Below, in pieces: positions 1 through 6,155 of a stretch of DNA of 6,599 bases. This DNA is from an uncultured Lachnospiraceae bacterium (GTDB lineage: Bacteria > Bacillota > Clostridia > Lachnospirales > Lachnospiraceae). The stretch's first letter is position 1. Each line of letters starts with the position of its first letter. A program made the translations under genes and the position numbers. The notes below the pieces were generated by a model, which saw only the letters and a list, made by a program, of their open reading frames with translations, was not told where the DNA came from and searched no databases. Where the stretch lies: the NCBI GenBank assembly GCA_949935685.1, contig CATLGN010000090.1, positions 1 through 6,599 of the forward strand, read 5' to 3'.

Positions 1-60
1 ATCTTATTTGCCGGTATTATTTTATGGATCAGGAGTAAAGTAAGGAAGCGGACAGGGTAG
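1..60 (+). CDS. C-terminal end of a membrane protein (5' part outside window)
   Basis: An open frame enters from the left edge in frame 1 and stops at TAG 58-60. The 19 visible residues begin with a hydrophobic run (ILFAGIILWI) followed by a basic tail (RSKVRKRTG). That is the pattern of a last transmembrane helix with a positively charged cytoplasmic C-terminus. Only five bases separate its stop from the ATPase start, so it is probably the previous gene of the same operon and translationally coupled to it. A membrane partner would make sense because the ATPase itself shows no membrane helix (inference). The family cannot be named from 19 residues, and a chance open frame is possible but less likely given the composition. 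Confidence 0.6.
   Translation: MLFAGIILWIRSKVRKRTG
54..57 (+). promoter_or_regulatory. Weak ribosome binding site of the ATPase gene
   Basis: AGGG lies 8 bases before the ATG at 66 and overlaps the end of the upstream gene. An in-frame TAA at 36-38, with no start codon between it and the ATG, makes 66 the first possible start. The site is poorer than those of the following genes, which suggests re-initiation by ribosomes finishing the upstream gene. Confidence 0.45.
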
Positions 61-65
61 AAACT

Positions 66-3000
66 ATGGGATGGGAGATCGATACGGCGTTCGGCAGGGA
101 TGTGAAGGAACTGATCAAAAAAGCGGCGGCGGGGGAGCGGGAACTGCAACAGATCCGATCCTGGCAGCATGAATTTGCCGCCATACATGCCCGGTTTCAC
201 GACCTCTATGGGAGCCGGTTCGGAGTCAATCAAAGATTTGTCTTGCACCGCCTTGCATGGCCGGAACTGGAGCGCAGGATGCATCTGGTGCGGGCGGAAA
301 ATGCACAGCCGCAAAGAATCGGTTTCCTAGGTCTGGGCGGACTGAAACGCGGGGAATATGATACGCTGACAGAGAGACTGAATCTGATCGAATCCAATTT
401 GGCGATCTTGCAGGAAGAAAAGGAAGCGTATCTTGCAGAGAAGGAACGGGAAATACAGATGCTGCTCGACGCCTGCGAACGGTCATACCGCGATATATGG
501 GAGGCGTATCGGGAAGTCTGCGGCCGGGAGCGTTATGAACCGCCGCAGACGGCGGAGACACCGCCGCTCTTACTGGGAGAAGCCGCGGTTTCGCTGACAG
601 ACTGCGACTATCCGGCGTCATGGCTTACACGGCAGACGTATTCTTTTTTGGATGCCAATGTGATGTATCTTCCGCTGAAACTTTCTATGGCGGCGCTTTC
701 GCCGTGCTGCGTTTTCTACGAGAATGACAAACAACTGGAACGCGTCTATGGATGGATTCGTGCGCTGCATAAGCAGATGCTTTGCCGGATTCCCGCGTTT
801 CACTGTTCACTGCTGTATCTGGATGGACTGCATAACGGAAAAGGGCTGGGAGAGATGCTCCCTTTACAGGGCATATATGAGACATATATACCGGAAATTG
901 CGGAGCCGTTGCAGGGGAACGCCATGCGGCTGCTGCAGGTGAAACGGGACGGCGACGGTATCTGGCAGGCGTTGAAGGAACTGGAACGGTATATGGGGAC
1001 TGTGACGGATATGCTGCGGGGATGCGGTTCTTTTGCGGAATATAACCGTTCTCATGCGGAAAAGATTCCCTGGCGTTTTGTGGTAATGGAATGTCTGGAA
1101 GCTTATGCGGACAATGCGCTCATTCACAAAGTGTTATGCAACGGAGCGCAATGCGGCATTTTCGTCTTGCATATACAGAACATGCGGCAGAAAAAAGAAC
1201 ATGTCGATTTATGCTATGCGGATTTATCAGAAGATATGACACAGCTTATATTTGCGGAGGAAACCATTACGTTCCGGCAAGAAGGGGCAGCATTTCCATG
1301 CCGTTTATTGCCGAAGCCAATAAACGCGCCGGCGTTCGTACACAGCATACAGGAAACATACAGTATTCGGCGTGAGATGGATAACCGTTTTGAGACTTGT
1401 TTCCCCGATACATATCAATGGGGCGCCCGGACTTCGGTGACGCGCCTTCCCAACGGGAATGTGGAAGGAAAAATTGTAATTCCCTGCGCGCTGGACGCCA
1501 GAGGGAATATTGTCAGTATCGAGCTGGGGAGCGCGGACTTCGCGCACGGCCTGATTTCAGGCACAACCGGTTGTGGAAAGTCGACGCTGCTGCATATGAT
1601 TATTTATTCCGTAGTGATGCATTACCATCCGAAAGATGTGGAGATTTGGCTGGCCGATTATAAACAGGCGGAGATGGCCGTATATATCACGGCGTGTCCG
1701 CCGCATATCCGCTTTATCGGTCTGGAACGCAATGAGGAGTTCTCTTTCCGTTTGATTGATTCGCTTTATGAGGAATATGAAAAGAGAATGGGAATGTTTG
1801 TCGAAGCAGGGGTACGCAATATCGACGCTTATAAAGGAAAATACGGGATAAACAGTCTGGCGCGGATCCTGCTTATAATCGACGAGTTCCATCTGATGTC
1901 GCAGCAGGTGAGAGAAAGCCCGCCGTATGCGGAAAAACTGGAAAATATTTTATCGGAAGCGAGAGCGGCGGGGATTGTATGTCTTTTTGCCGATCAGACA
2001 GTCAGCGTAGGACTGCGCGGACTGACGGAAAAAGGGAAAAAACAGATGCGTATGCGTCTTGCCATGGCGAGCGACAGAGAGGAGATGAGCGCCGTTCTCG
2101 ATACGAAAGTTACCGAATCGGAAGCCGCCCTGCAGAGGGGTGAGGTCAGACAGAAGCGGTTTGTCAGTCATATCGATGCGAAAAATGAAAACGTGCGGGA
2201 GACCGTTCTGGAACGGTATCATGTTATTTATCTGTCGGACGACTGTCGGAAGCGTCTGGCGGAAAAAGCAAATGTGATTTATGGGAGAGGAAAACCGCCG
2301 GTTATTGTAGACGGAAAGAAGCAGGTTTGTATCGACTGGGAGGCCGCGGAGGCATATGAAAGACATATGGCCGATGAAAGGGAAACCTATTATCTTCATC
2401 TGGGGAAGCCTTCTGGTTTTGCGCCATGTTATGCCATTCCCCTGCGAAGAACATATGGGCAGAACCTGTTGTGTATCCATGAGAACGATAATCTGCAGGG
2501 CATGGTACTACTGCATGGAGCCTTAAGCTTTTTGCGGACAGGGAAATCGAAAGTGTATATTCTGGCGGAGCCGAACGACGGTTTGTATCTTGCGGTAAAA
2601 AACGCGCTGCATGCGCTGCAGGGGCAGTATCCGCAGATGACGGTGGCTTCGGATATGGGAGCGGTGTGCGACTGCATTTCACAACTACATAATGCAATGG
2701 TACAGAGGAGAAAGGACCCGGGCCGGCCGGCGGTTATGGTTATCTGGATGGGACTGGACGGCATGATGCAGGAATTTCGATATTACCGAACGCCCCCGTT
2801 GGAGCGGGAACCATGTACGGCATTGACTTCAGACTGTGCGGCGCAACATGTCTGTGGCCTGGTACAGGAAGGCTCCAAACGGGGAATATTTCAGTTTGTT
2901 TTTATGGGGAACATGCTGGCATTGCAGGCTGTGAAGGCGTTAAAGCCGGAGCAGTTTGTCTATAAAATGAGCGGATATATGAACCGGGACGACAGTCTTG

Positions 3001-3116
3001 CATTTTACGGCACTTCCCGATTCACGGGGAGCATGAGCAGCAAACGGGACGCGGTTTCCTTTGTATGTTATGACGGCAAAAAAGCCCGATTTTTTGTCCC
3101 GTATTTATGGAAATGA
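66..3116 (+). CDS. FtsK/SpoIIIE-EssC family ATPase with three ATPase-like modules
   Basis: A 1016-residue cytoplasmic motor protein. Residues about 95-150 are rich in Glu, Lys and Leu and look like a coiled coil. Module 1 (about 175-405) is degenerate: it has no Walker A, but shows the family patterns around P243-G263 and W336-I370 (a hydrophobic strand, then a conserved NGxxCGI). Module 2 (about 455-745) is canonical: Walker A GTTGCGKST at 499-507, FtsK-like LADYK at 529-533, Walker B ILLIIDE at 601-607, sensor-like FADQTVS at 641-647 and a DSR-like SDRE at 669-672. Module 3 (about 780-1016) has the fold pattern, but HENDNLQGM replaces Walker A and VMVIWMGLD replaces Walker B. No membrane helix or FHA domain is visible, unlike Firmicutes EssC (about 1,500 residues). 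Tandem FtsK modules next to small helical proteins favour a type VII-like export motor over a chromosome translocase (inference). Family assignment is firm; role is not. Confidence 0.88.
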   Translation: MGWEIDTAFGRDVKELIKKAAAGERELQQIRSWQHEFAAIHARFHDLYGSRFGVNQRFVLHRLAWPELERRMHLVRAENAQPQRIGFLGLGGLKRGEYDTLTERLNLIESNLAILQEEKEAYLAEKEREIQMLLDACERSYRDIWEAYREVCGRERYEPPQTAETPPLLLGEAAVSLTDCDYPASWLTRQTYSFLDANVMYLPLKLSMAALSPCCVFYENDKQLERVYGWIRALHKQMLCRIPAFHCSLLYLDGLHNGKGLGEMLPLQGIYETYIPEIAEPLQGNAMRLLQVKRDGDGIWQALKELERYMGTVTDMLRGCGSFAEYNRSHAEKIPWRFVVMECLEAYADNALIHKVLCNGAQCGIFVLHIQNMRQKKEHVDLCYADLSEDMTQLIFAEETITFRQEGAAFPCRLLPKPINAPAFVHSIQETYSIRREMDNRFETCFPDTYQWGARTSVTRLPNGNVEGKIVIPCALDARGNIVSIELGSADFAHGLISGTTGCGKSTLLHMIIYSVVMHYHPKDVEIWLADYKQAEMAVYITACPPHIRFIGLERNEEFSFRLIDSLYEEYEKRMGMFVEAGVRNIDAYKGKYGINSLARILLIIDEFHLMSQQVRESPPYAEKLENILSEARAAGIVCLFADQTVSVGLRGLTEKGKKQMRMRLAMASDREEMSAVLDTKVTESEAALQRGEVRQKRFVSHIDAKNENVRETVLERYHVIYLSDDCRKRLAEKANVIYGRGKPPVIVDGKKQVCIDWEAAEAYERHMADERETYYLHLGKPSGFAPCYAIPLRRTYGQNLLCIHENDNLQGMVLLHGALSFLRTGKSKVYILAEPNDGLYLAVKNALHALQGQYPQMTVASDMGAVCDCISQLHNAMVQRRKDPGRPAVMVIWMGLDGMMQEFRYYRTPPLEREPCTALTSDCAAQHVCGLVQEGSKRGIFQFVFMGNMLALQAVKALKPEQFVYKMSGYMNRDDSLAFYGTSRFTGSMSSKRDAVSFVCYDGKKARFFVPYLWK

Positions 3117-3131
3117 AAGAGAGGCGGATAC

Positions 3132-3410
3132 ATGAACAGAAACTTAGATGATATTGACGTATTTTGCAATCATTTTGCTACGTTTTGCGAAGAAGTCGCA
3201 AGAGCCGCTATGGAGCTGAAATGGATGGCGGATTTGGCGGGAGGCTCGCTGCTGGATGAAGTCGGAACGAAAGCCGTTCAAAACGTTTGCGCGTTCAGTG
3301 ACGAACTGCTCCGGCTCGTAAATCAAAGCTCGGAGGTGGTGCTGACGCTGAAGAAACAGAACAGGCGGGCAGCGGAGGGCATGGAGGATATTTTGCGAAA
3401 AATACGGTGA
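3132..3410 (+). CDS. Small helical-hairpin protein, WXG100-like (first of pair)
   Basis: A 92-residue acidic/basic helical protein without signal peptide or membrane segment. Predicted layout by eye: helix 1 about residues 4-35, a turn at AGGS (36-39), helix 2 about 42-90 with heptad-like hydrophobics. W31 sits just before the glycine turn, near where WXG100 proteins carry their Trp-x-Gly, but the motif itself is not present (the sequence is WMADLAGG). There is no tyrosine, so the C-terminal YxxxD/E export signal of ESX substrates is absent. Three cysteines (C12, C19, C53) are unusual for the family. The start is supported by AGAGAGG at 3118-3124, 7 bases before the ATG. It lies 15 bases after the ATPase gene and 18 before a similar-sized gene, as in ESX pairs. 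A structural subunit or chaperone is the main alternative. Confidence 0.8.
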   Translation: MNRNLDDIDVFCNHFATFCEEVARAAMELKWMADLAGGSLLDEVGTKAVQNVCAFSDELLRLVNQSSEVVLTLKKQNRRAAEGMEDILRKIR

Positions 3411-3428
3411 AAACGGGAGGAACGGAAA

Positions 3429-3698
3429 ATGAATGTAATCGGCACGGCGGAAGAAGCGATAAGTCTTTCCGTGGGGATTGTCGGCAAAACAAAAGACATC
3501 TATGATCTGACAAACGCGATCAAGGCGCAGCTTGACATCCTGCAAAATTCTTATCAGGACGAAGGCTTTGAAGAAATGCGCGATATTGTGTACGGAGTGT
3601 ATCAGTCCATCCATGCCCATTTGGATGACATTAGCGGTTTGCAGGACATATTGCTGGCGTATGCAGAGATACTGGAAGGCAGCAAAAGCAACGGATAA
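3429..3698 (+). CDS. Small helical-hairpin protein, WXG100-like (second of pair)
   Basis: An 89-residue protein, probably all helical, with no cysteine, signal peptide or membrane helix. Helix 1 spans about residues 18-40, followed by SYQDEGFEEM (41-50), then helix 2 about 47-83. The turn resembles the W-x-D/W-x-G turn followed by an aromatic and acidic helix start seen in WXG100-like proteins, with Y42 in place of Trp. The C-terminal YAEILE (78-83) misses the YxxxD/E spacing by one residue. GGGAGG at 3415-3420 lies 8 bases before the ATG, a strong site. Gene order directly after the 92-residue protein suggests the two form a heterodimer handled by the upstream ATPase (inference). Family membership would be below ordinary sequence-similarity confidence; the gene itself is well supported. 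Confidence 0.8.
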   Translation: MNVIGTAEEAISLSVGIVGKTKDIYDLTNAIKAQLDILQNSYQDEGFEEMRDIVYGVYQSIHAHLDDISGLQDILLAYAEILEGSKSNG

Positions 3699-3710
3699 CG
3701 GGAGACGGAG

Positions 3711-3718
3711 AGGAGGAG
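3711..3718 (+). promoter_or_regulatory. Ribosome binding site of the zinc-ribbon gene, in a purine-rich duplicated leader
   Basis: AGGAGGAG lies 9 bases before the ATG at 3728. The 29-base gap is almost purely purine and holds a 9-base direct repeat (ggagacgga at 3701-3709 and 3715-3723). It fixes the start so that both cysteine pairs of the zinc ribbon are kept. Confidence 0.6.
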
Positions 3719-3727
3719 ACGGACACG

Positions 3728-4936
3728 ATGAAGCAATGTCCTGTATGTGGCAGCGCTGATGTGCCTGACAAGGCGGCGCGCTGCCCGTTTTGCGGCGAGG
3801 GGTTTTACGCAGACTTATCAAATAAAAAAGCTTTCGAGCAGTCCGATCAGTCAGGCCGGCCTGCTTCGGGACGTAAACCATTATGGATTGCCGCAGGCGG
3901 CGCGGCGGTTTTGATTGTGGCGGCCATCTTATTACTGCGCGGGAATCAGGGGGATACAGGCCTGCAGACGGGTGCGCTTGCAAAAGCGGAAAATATGACA
4001 GACACGGATGACAGTAAGGACGCGGGCGGAGAGGGGGAATTGGCAGCGCGGTTGGACGAAATTGCCCCTCTGGCAGAGAAGGCCGAGACGGCTTATGAAA
4101 GCGGCGTCATAGTCGGGGAAAACAGCTGCCTGTCCTGCTGCACGGAGGCATTGGAAGCATATGCAGAGCTGGCGGGCGCCTATGGGCCGCATGACAGCAT
4201 CCGTATGGCGGCGGAGCGGGCATTTTCTTTGTATGAAAGAGCGGAGCAGAGGCAGACGGGCGTTTTGTATCAACAGGATGTCAGACCGGAGTTATATCGG
4301 CAGATGGAGATTGATCTGCAGGAAAGTCTGGAACTCGCCGGCAAACTGACTGCGGCGGGAATACCGGTAGATTTTGAAAAACTACAGGTAAGTCTGGATA
4401 CGCTGCCGGAACGGTATGCGGATCGATATATCAAGGTATTTAACACATTTACCGAATCAGAAAACTGGTCGCGGACAGAGGCGTGGGATTTGATGTGCGA
4501 TGCGGACAGCATTGGGCTGGTTCCCCATGAGAGAGCGGATGATCCGATGACACAGCGGTATGCGTATGCGCTGGCGCGGGTGACGGTTAAGGAAATTGAG
4601 ACGAAACTGGCGGATGGCAGCATGGATGCGAACGAGGCGGCAGAGAAAGTGGAAGCCGTTTTGGAGGAGACAGATTATAATCCGTTTTTGTTGCGAAAAT
4701 ATGCCGAATATTGCAAAAAGGCCGGGGAAAGAAAAAAAACCGAGGCTGCCGCCGCTTTTCTGGACAACATTTTTATTCTCGTAAAAGAGGACTGCGGGCT
4801 GAATCTGGAAGAAGATGTGCCGCTGGAACATTTCTGGTATTTTAATGAATTTGACGGAACGTTCGCGGACGACCAAAACGGCGCGTCTGCGGAAGTCCAC
4901 CAGTGGATCAGAGATCATGCCGAAGATTGGTTTTGA
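3728..4936 (+). CDS. Zinc-ribbon, single-pass membrane protein with helical outer domain
   Basis: A 402-residue protein. The N-terminus is a short zinc ribbon with two CxxC knuckles (C4/C7 and C19/C22). A Ser/Gly/Lys-rich linker leads to one membrane helix at about 52-70, preceded by R49 and K50, which places the ribbon inside and the rest outside. Residues 75-105 are a low-complexity acidic linker. From about 105 to 402 the sequence is helical, with repeated Ala/Glu/Leu/Tyr patterns that recall TPR-like or other helical-repeat domains, though no family is recognised. C134, C137 and C138 lie in the predicted outer domain. It sits between the small helical proteins and a surface phosphoesterase. 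By position it could be the membrane component linking the cytoplasmic motor to the surface, like EssB in topology only (cytoplasmic N-domain, one helix, outer C-domain); no sequence relation to EssB is claimed. Function unknown. Confidence 0.85.
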   Translation: MKQCPVCGSADVPDKAARCPFCGEGFYADLSNKKAFEQSDQSGRPASGRKPLWIAAGGAAVLIVAAILLLRGNQGDTGLQTGALAKAENMTDTDDSKDAGGEGELAARLDEIAPLAEKAETAYESGVIVGENSCLSCCTEALEAYAELAGAYGPHDSIRMAAERAFSLYERAEQRQTGVLYQQDVRPELYRQMEIDLQESLELAGKLTAAGIPVDFEKLQVSLDTLPERYADRYIKVFNTFTESENWSRTEAWDLMCDADSIGLVPHERADDPMTQRYAYALARVTVKEIETKLADGSMDANEAAEKVEAVLEETDYNPFLLRKYAEYCKKAGERKKTEAAAAFLDNIFILVKEDCGLNLEEDVPLEHFWYFNEFDGTFADDQNGASAEVHQWIRDHAEDWF

Positions 4937-4954
4937 CAGAGGAGCCGGACAAGA

Positions 4955-6118
4955 ATGCGGAGACGGAATAAAAAACATGGCGCGGGAAAACGGAAATGGC
5001 GCCGACGGTACGGCAAATATGGTCATATTGTCATAACCATTCTGTTGCTGACGCTTGTCACAGCAATAGGAGGGACGGTTCTGGTTTTGCACAGGACAGA
5101 AAAGCCGGAATCCGACATGCCGACAGCCGACATACCGACAGTTGACATGCCGGCAGACGAGACAGAGCAGCGGGCGGAGGCGGAAGAAATACAGCCTGCG
5201 CAGGAGCCGGCGTATCATTTTCGGACGGAAGAAGTGGAAATCCGTATCCGGGACTTATCGCGCCCCTATATGCTTGCCTGGGTCAGTGATCTGCACATGA
5301 TTACCGACCGGGAGGCGTCGGCCGATATACGGGAAGAAGATTTGCCCGGGCTGCAGGAGCGGTACGCCGCGTTGTATGAAAATCTTCCGGCTCCGATACC
5401 GACGGAACCGTCCGGGAAACACGGCGAAGACCTCTGGCAGGATCTGATTTTATTTTTAAACGACGGGATTGACGGACAAAAATTTGATGGTATTATTTTA
5501 GGCGGAGATATTATCGATTATTGCAGCGATTCCAATATTTCTTATGTGAAAGAGGGGCTGGAAGCGCTCGATCCGGAGATACCCGTGCTTTATATCCGGG
5601 CGGATCATGACTACGGATACGGTTATGGCGGAGACGGCGTCACGGAAGAAACAACGCATGCGTTGCAGGCGTCGCTGGATGGGGATGATCCCGAAGAAAA
5701 AATACTGGACTATGAGGAATTTATGGTAATCGGTGTGAACGAATCCACGCGGAATCTGAACCCTGAGCAGATGCGGATTATCCGGGAGCAGATGGAGGTC
5801 GGGAAGCCGGTCATACTGGCTTCTCATGTGCCGTTTTCCTCCCGGATTGCGGAGGAAGAACAGCGTCTGGAAGCGCTTTCCATGGAGGTGCGCCAGACGG
5901 TTTATTATTGGGGAGGGGAGCGGTATGCGGCGGATGCGGTGACGCAGGAACTGCTGGAAAAAATTTATTGGGAGCATACGCCTGTCAAACTGGTGGTGGC
6001 GGGACATCTGCATGCGGCGTGGGACGGCATGTTGACAGAGAAGGTGCCGCAGCATATTTTTTCCCCTTCTTTTTCGGGGACGATCGGCGTGATCCGCGTG
6101 TTTCCGAAGGAGGGATAA
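4955..6118 (+). CDS. Membrane-anchored extracytoplasmic metallophosphoesterase
   Basis: A 387-residue protein of the calcineurin-like phosphoesterase superfamily, which uses a two-metal centre to cleave phosphomono- or diesters. The first 21 residues hold 12 Lys/Arg, followed by one membrane helix (about 25-46), so the enzyme faces outward. A linker with a three-fold repeat and an acidic stretch (about 50-85) leads to the catalytic domain (about 90-385). Motifs: DLH at 112-114, GGDIID at 183-188, ADHD at 216-219, SHVP at 290-293 and GHLH at 350-353. The usual GNHD motif is changed to ADHD, so the metal-binding Asn is Asp217. All other metal ligands appear present, so activity is plausible. 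AGAGGAG at 4938-4944 lies 10 bases before the ATG. The substrate is not evident; cell-wall polymer, lipid or nucleotide phosphates are all possible. Confidence 0.9.
   Translation: MRRRNKKHGAGKRKWRRRYGKYGHIVITILLLTLVTAIGGTVLVLHRTEKPESDMPTADIPTVDMPADETEQRAEAEEIQPAQEPAYHFRTEEVEIRIRDLSRPYMLAWVSDLHMITDREASADIREEDLPGLQERYAALYENLPAPIPTEPSGKHGEDLWQDLILFLNDGIDGQKFDGIILGGDIIDYCSDSNISYVKEGLEALDPEIPVLYIRADHDYGYGYGGDGVTEETTHALQASLDGDDPEEKILDYEEFMVIGVNESTRNLNPEQMRIIREQMEVGKPVILASHVPFSSRIAEEEQRLEALSMEVRQTVYYWGGERYAADAVTQELLEKIYWEHTPVKLVVAGHLHAAWDGMLTEKVPQHIFSPSFSGTIGVIRVFPKEG
5114..5158 (+). repeat. Three 15-base tandem repeats in the phosphoesterase linker
   Basis: Units at 5114-5128, 5129-5143 and 5144-5158 differ by two to four bases and encode DMPTA, DIPTV and DMPAD. 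They form a Pro/Asp/Thr-rich spacer between the membrane helix and the catalytic domain. The in-frame 15-base unit would allow the linker to change length without breaking the gene. Confidence 0.8.
6032..6060 (+). promoter_or_regulatory. Possible internal sigma-A type promoter before the propeller gene
   Basis: TTGACA at 6032-6037 is a perfect -35 box. It is followed after 17 bases by TATTTT at 6055-6060, which matches TATAAT at four of six positions. It lies in the 3' end of the phosphoesterase gene, about 95 bases upstream of the next start codon. The bases also encode protein, so this may be chance. Confidence 0.25.
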
Positions 6119-6140
6119 TACGTTTTCATTACACAGAAAA

Positions 6141-6147
6141 AGAGGGG
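6141..6147 (+). promoter_or_regulatory. Ribosome binding site deciding a GTG start
   Basis: AGAGGGG lies 8 bases before GTG at 6156. No ATG in the same frame occurs nearby, and the GTG places a basic N-terminus directly before a hydrophobic signal-peptide core. Confidence 0.65.
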
Positions 6148-6155
6148 AACGAAAC

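Noticed and set aside
3075..3098. Hairpin with an A6/T6 stem and a six-base loop near the end of the ATPase gene
   Set aside because: The stem is weak and AT-rich with one G-T pair, the T run is inside the stem rather than after it, and the bases encode GKKARFFV. Not a credible terminator.
66..3116. Reading the ATPase as a chromosome-segregation FtsK/SpoIIIE translocase
   Set aside because: No N-terminal membrane domain, no visible C-terminal gamma DNA-reading domain, and three tandem ATPase-like modules. This fits the EssC-type branch better.
3144..3983. A 279-codon open frame on the minus strand across the two small genes and the start of the zinc-ribbon gene
   Set aside because: It crosses three well-supported plus-strand genes with their own ribosome binding sites. 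Its protein is Pro/Arg/Cys/His-rich with no domain pattern, typical of an antisense shadow.
4933..4961. TTGACA at the end of the zinc-ribbon gene as a promoter for the phosphoesterase
   Set aside because: No -10-like sequence at suitable spacing; the box is formed by the stop codon context and sits next to the ribosome binding site.
4457..5218. A 253-codon minus-strand open frame
   Set aside because: It overlaps the zinc-ribbon and phosphoesterase genes, whose motifs are clear. Its translation is Arg/Phe/Cys-rich without recognisable motifs.
6062..6080. TCCCC/GGGGA stem with a T-rich loop, terminator-like at first sight
   Set aside because: Only five base pairs, a nine-base loop, no T tract after the stem, and it lies inside the phosphoesterase coding region.
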